From: an uncultured Bacteroidales bacterium
GTDB lineage: Bacteria; Bacteroidota; Bacteroidia; Bacteroidales; UBA932
Assembly: GCA_900321715.1 (NCBI GenBank)
Contig: ONXC01000002.1
Span: 1 to 64,000, forward strand
DNA: 64,000 nt
Reading direction: 5' to 3'
Shown: positions 61,604 to 64,000 of the stretch, in pieces
Position numbering within the stretch: the first letter of the stretch is position 1
Layout of the letters: each line of letters opens with the position of its first letter
Position numbers and translations under genes: made by a program
Notes under the pieces: generated by a model
The model's input: the letters and a program-made list of their open reading frames with translations, nothing else
Database searches by the model: none
Told to the model about the DNA's origin: nothing

Positions 61604-61659
61604 GCTTTTTTGAGCCTAATTCGCTACTGCTGAGCCACTTATCTTCCAAATCACGGGAA

Positions 61660-61725
61660 ACGTTTCATTCAGCCCCTGTAACTTTCTGACAATCAGTTAG
61701 TTACGGGGGTTGAAAAATGAAACGT
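61660..61725. repeat. Long imperfect inverted repeat at the start of the accessory surface locus
   Basis: ACGTTTCATT at 61660-61669 pairs with AATGAAACGT at 61716-61725, then after a small bulge CAGCCCCTGTAACT (61670-61683) pairs with AGTTACGGGGGTTG (61699-61712) with two wobbles, and CTGA with TCAG around CAA. It could be a terminator for yicC, a regulator site, or the scar of an insertion. Confidence 0.7.
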
Positions 61726-61781
61726 GTCATCTTTTCTTTACCCTTTTTTCTTCATTCCTTTGCCAGCAAAACGAAAAAGGA

Positions 61782-62345
61782 ATGAAAAAGATACGCATAT
61801 TCCTTATTGTCGCCGCCCTTCTCACGGGCTGCATGGAGGAAGCCCGGGCACAGCGCTTTGCCGTGGGGACCAACGCCGTGGACTGGATCTCACTTGGGAC
61901 CATCAACGCCGAGGCATCCATAGCCGTTTCCCAGCATGTCTCCGTCCATGTGGGGGCGGAGCTCAATCCCTGGACATTCAAGGCCGGGGACAAAGAGACA
62001 CAGTTCGAAGCCCGCCAGAACTCCTACTGGGCAGGGGCCCGCTGGTGGCCCTGGCACGTCTACTCCGGCTGGTGGGCGGGGGGCGATGCCCGCTACAGCG
62101 TCTATAACATAGGTGGCATCTGGAGCCGAGAGGCCGAGGAAGGCGACGCCTGGGGCGCGGGCGCCTACGGCGGCTATTCCATAATGCTCAGCGAGTTCTG
62201 GAACCTGGACCTCGGGGTGGGGTTCTGGGGCGGATACAAGCAGTACACCCGCTATGCCTGCCCCCTCTGCGGGGTGAGGACGGAGGAGGGCGGGAAACCC
62301 TTCATCCTCCCGGACGCGAGAATTGCCATACAACTGATATTCTAA
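61782..62345 (+). CDS. DUF3575 family protein
   Basis: 187 residues from ATG 61782, which opens a signal sequence KKIRIFLIVAALLTGC that may be a lipoprotein signal (lipobox LTGC) or be cleaved further on (EEARAQ). The mature part is Trp- and Tyr-rich (YWAGARWWPWHVYSGWWAGG) and barrel-like, ending IAIQLIF. DUF3575 proteins accompany fimbriae-type loci in Bacteroidales. It is more GC-rich than the genes to its left. The next gene starts 12 bases after its stop. Confidence 0.85.
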   Translation: MKKIRIFLIVAALLTGCMEEARAQRFAVGTNAVDWISLGTINAEASIAVSQHVSVHVGAELNPWTFKAGDKETQFEARQNSYWAGARWWPWHVYSGWWAGGDARYSVYNIGGIWSREAEEGDAWGAGAYGGYSIMLSEFWNLDLGVGFWGGYKQYTRYACPLCGVRTEEGGKPFILPDARIAIQLIF

Positions 62346-62357
62346 ACGTCCGGTGCC

Positions 62358-64000
62358 ATGAAAAAACCTTTCATCATCATTCTTATATTTCTCATTCTGG
62401 CAGGGAGTTGCGGAGAGACTAAAAAAATACAATCACTTCATAGTCAACATCTCTCCGCAAGCCTTGCCTTGTCCAGAAATGAGATTGCCGAGGAGCGGAA
62501 GGTCATCGCATCGGCCCCCAGGGACACCATCACCGTGACGGGAGAGAACGGGGAGACCCTCCTTCTCATGAAAGCCGTCAGGGACGAGGAGTCCGGGGAG
62601 ATGGTGGCGCACGATGTGATCAACGCGGCAGTCATCACCGCGAGGTTCCGAAACGTAGCCGAGAGGCACGGACGGGTGGACCTTCGCTTCGAGGTCATTG
62701 TCCCGGAGGAGATGATGGACACCCGCTGGCAGCTCCAGTTCTACCCGGATATGTTCATCCTCGAGGACAGCGTCCGCCTGGAGCCCGTCATCATCACGGG
62801 GAGCGAGTTCCGATCCCGGCAGCTCCGCGGCTACGAGCTCTATGACAGGTATATAAGGTCCATCATCACCGACACCACGGCCTTCATCGACTGGCGAAAC
62901 CTAAATATATGGATAGCCCGTAACCTCCCTGAGCTCTATAAGTACAAGAACGACACTACGTTCGTCTCCGAGACCGTCTTCCATTCCCTCTTCGGGCCCA
63001 CCGAGGCCGATGCCATACGGCACTACACCTTCTGGCACAGGAGATATTACCACGAGAAAAAATGGCACCAAAGAGGCGCCAAGTTCCAGGAGTACGTCAA
63101 GGCCCCGATAGTGACCGAAGGGATACGCCTTGATACCGTACTCCGTGACATAGACGGGAACTTCGTCTACCAGTACACACAGAGCATACGTACAAGGCCG
63201 AAGCTCCGTAAGGTGGACATAGTCCTTTCCGGGGACATATTCGAGCAGGAGCACCATCTCTACACCATGCCGCGCTCCGAGCCCCTCACCTTCTACATCA
63301 GTTCCCTGTCCGCCTTCGTGGACACGAGGGAGCGTTACCTCACCCGCGTTCTTGAGAGGAAGGCAGCGGCGAACACCGCCTGCTACGTGGACTTCGCCAG
63401 TGGGAGCAGCGACATCGACCTCTCCCTCGGCCATAACGCCACTGAGATGGGGCGTATCCGTGGGAATATCCTGGAACTCCTCCAGAACACCTCCTTCGAT
63501 CTTGACAGCATAGTGATCAGCGCATCGGCATCCCCTGAAGGCACCGTGAAATCCAACGGGGCCCTTGCGGAAAGGCGCGCGGCGGCGGTGGCTTCCTATT
63601 TTGACTCCTACATCCGTCACTGGAGGGATTCCGTAAAGAGGAACTCCTTCTCGGTGAGCGTGGACGATTCCGGCCGGGAATCCATCGGCCATAATACAAC
63701 TATTCCTGCCTCCATCCCTTTCCTCTCCCGCTCCAGCGGCGAGAACTGGCCATACCTTGGCGTCCTCGTGGATGAGGACACGGTGATGACTTCCCAGGAT
63801 AAGCTTTCTTTCATCCGTCACCTGGAGACCGCCGATGTGGACGAGCGTGAGAGGAGGATGCAGGCGGAGCCCTGGTACCGCTACATGAGGGAGAATCTCT
63901 ATCCGAGGCTCCGCACTGTCCGCTTTGATTTCTTCCTGCACCGCAAGGGAATGGTCAAGGACACGGTCCACACCACGGAACTTGACACCACCTACATGAG
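62358..64000 (+). CDS. OmpA-like lipoprotein of a fimbria-type locus (3' end outside window)
   Basis: At least 547 codons, open to the end of the window. The start ATG is at 62358, with a lipoprotein signal KPFIIILIFLILAGSC (lipobox AGSC). A C-terminal OmpA-like domain is visible near residues 375-425: LDSIVISASASPEGTVKSN followed by ALAERRAAAVASYF, which matches the peptidoglycan-binding A-S-P-E-G and R-A-x-x-V pattern. The N-terminal part has a beta-sandwich-like region with VDLRFEVIVPEEMMDTRWQLQF, as in DUF3868-type proteins next to DUF3575 genes. It probably anchors a fimbrial structure to the cell wall. Codon use is GC-rich (GAG, AGG, GGG, CTC). Confidence 0.75.
   Translation, partial: MKKPFIIILIFLILAGSCGETKKIQSLHSQHLSASLALSRNEIAEERKVIASAPRDTITVTGENGETLLLMKAVRDEESGEMVAHDVINAAVITARFRNVAERHGRVDLRFEVIVPEEMMDTRWQLQFYPDMFILEDSVRLEPVIITGSEFRSRQLRGYELYDRYIRSIITDTTAFIDWRNLNIWIARNLPELYKYKNDTTFVSETVFHSLFGPTEADAIRHYTFWHRRYYHEKKWHQRGAKFQEYVKAPIVTEGIRLDTVLRDIDGNFVYQYTQSIRTRPKLRKVDIVLSGDIFEQEHHLYTMPRSEPLTFYISSLSAFVDTRERYLTRVLERKAAANTACYVDFASGSSDIDLSLGHNATEMGRIRGNILELLQNTSFDLDSIVISASASPEGTVKSNGALAERRAAAVASYFDSYIRHWRDSVKRNSFSVSVDDSGRESIGHNTTIPASIPFLSRSSGENWPYLGVLVDEDTVMTSQDKLSFIRHLETADVDERERRMQAEPWYRYMRENLYPRLRTVRFDFFLHRKGMVKDTVHTTELDTTYM

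Noticed and set aside
62901..63971. 356-codon open frame on the minus strand as a gene
   Set aside because: It is antisense to the OmpA-like lipoprotein, which has a signal peptide and a recognisable domain; the antisense product has neither.
1..64000. CRISPR arrays, insertion sequences, prophage or tRNA/rRNA genes
   Set aside because: No regularly spaced repeats, transposase or integrase genes, or tRNA/rRNA sequences were found; tmRNA is the only RNA gene clearly recognised.

Overview
This window looks like chromosomal DNA of a Bacteroidales bacterium; the genus is not resolved from sequence alone. The reasons are the promoter style (a TAnnTTTG -7 box, often with TTTG or TTG 19-20 bases upstream), almost no Shine-Dalgarno sequences, a serine palmitoyltransferase for sphingolipids, and lineage-typical families (DUF5686, PCMD domain, DUF5020, DUF5715, DUF3575, SecA of about 1100 residues). 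Codon use is moderately GC-rich and even, except in a lower-GC DUF1016 nuclease gene (24753-25949), an AT-rich patch (10905-11200) and a GC-richer block at the right end (from about 61780).

Layout. 1-813 is the 3' end of a GH31 glycosidase. 851-3646 carries tyrS (broken by a small deletion at its KMSKS-type loop), rbfA and a LolE-type permease, followed by three exported proteins of unknown role (3643-6324). On the minus strand lie kbl and a secreted C1B peptidase, with tdh divergent: kbl and tdh form the threonine-to-glycine pathway. 9954-10904 is a DUF1295 membrane protein, followed by an AT-rich intergenic stretch with a strong promoter and terminator that may make a small RNA. 12154-17750 is a plus-strand run of lipid-type enzymes (CDP-alcohol phosphatidyltransferase, acyltransferase, SDR), a DUF5686 protein and an AraC regulator. 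17722-24523 (minus) is a glycine-cleavage operon with two-subunit P protein (gcvT, gcvH, gcvPA, gcvPB), headed by an arginase-like gene and trailed by a SEC-C protein and trmO.

24753-33204 holds the DUF1016 nuclease, a MutT-type hydrolase, obgE, a PAP2 phosphatase, the minus-strand operon tgt-lptF/G-dut-murF, and a nucleoside transporter. 33301-35920 holds alkaline phosphatase, a 43-residue small protein, tmRNA (minus) and an NlpC/P60 peptidase. 35965-38457 is a replication and repair group (ssb, a zinc-ribbon protein, a DUF721/DciA-like gene, recF). 38564-45090 is a long co-directional block: YfgM-like TPR protein, YebC, esterase, PCMD protein, glycosyltransferase, then a DUF1538 membrane protein with two PII-like genes. 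45185-48743 (minus) is a nucleobase-uptake group: two permeases and a Tsx-like outer-membrane channel.

48898-57518 (minus) runs from serine palmitoyltransferase through a flippase and three glycosyltransferases to secA, which has its own promoter. glnS, a degenerate aspartokinase-like protein and yicC follow. The right end opens an accessory surface locus (DUF3575 protein plus an OmpA-like lipoprotein running off the window), of the kind found with Bacteroidales fimbriae.

The most unusual signals are a heptamer, GGCCGAT/ATCGGCC, present about 100 times where about 9 are expected; promoters whose -7 box sits 4-7 bases before the start codon at many genes, suggesting leaderless mRNAs; the tyrS deletion; a structured leader before the uracil/xanthine permease; and a flippase whose conserved N-terminus lies upstream of its first usable start codon.
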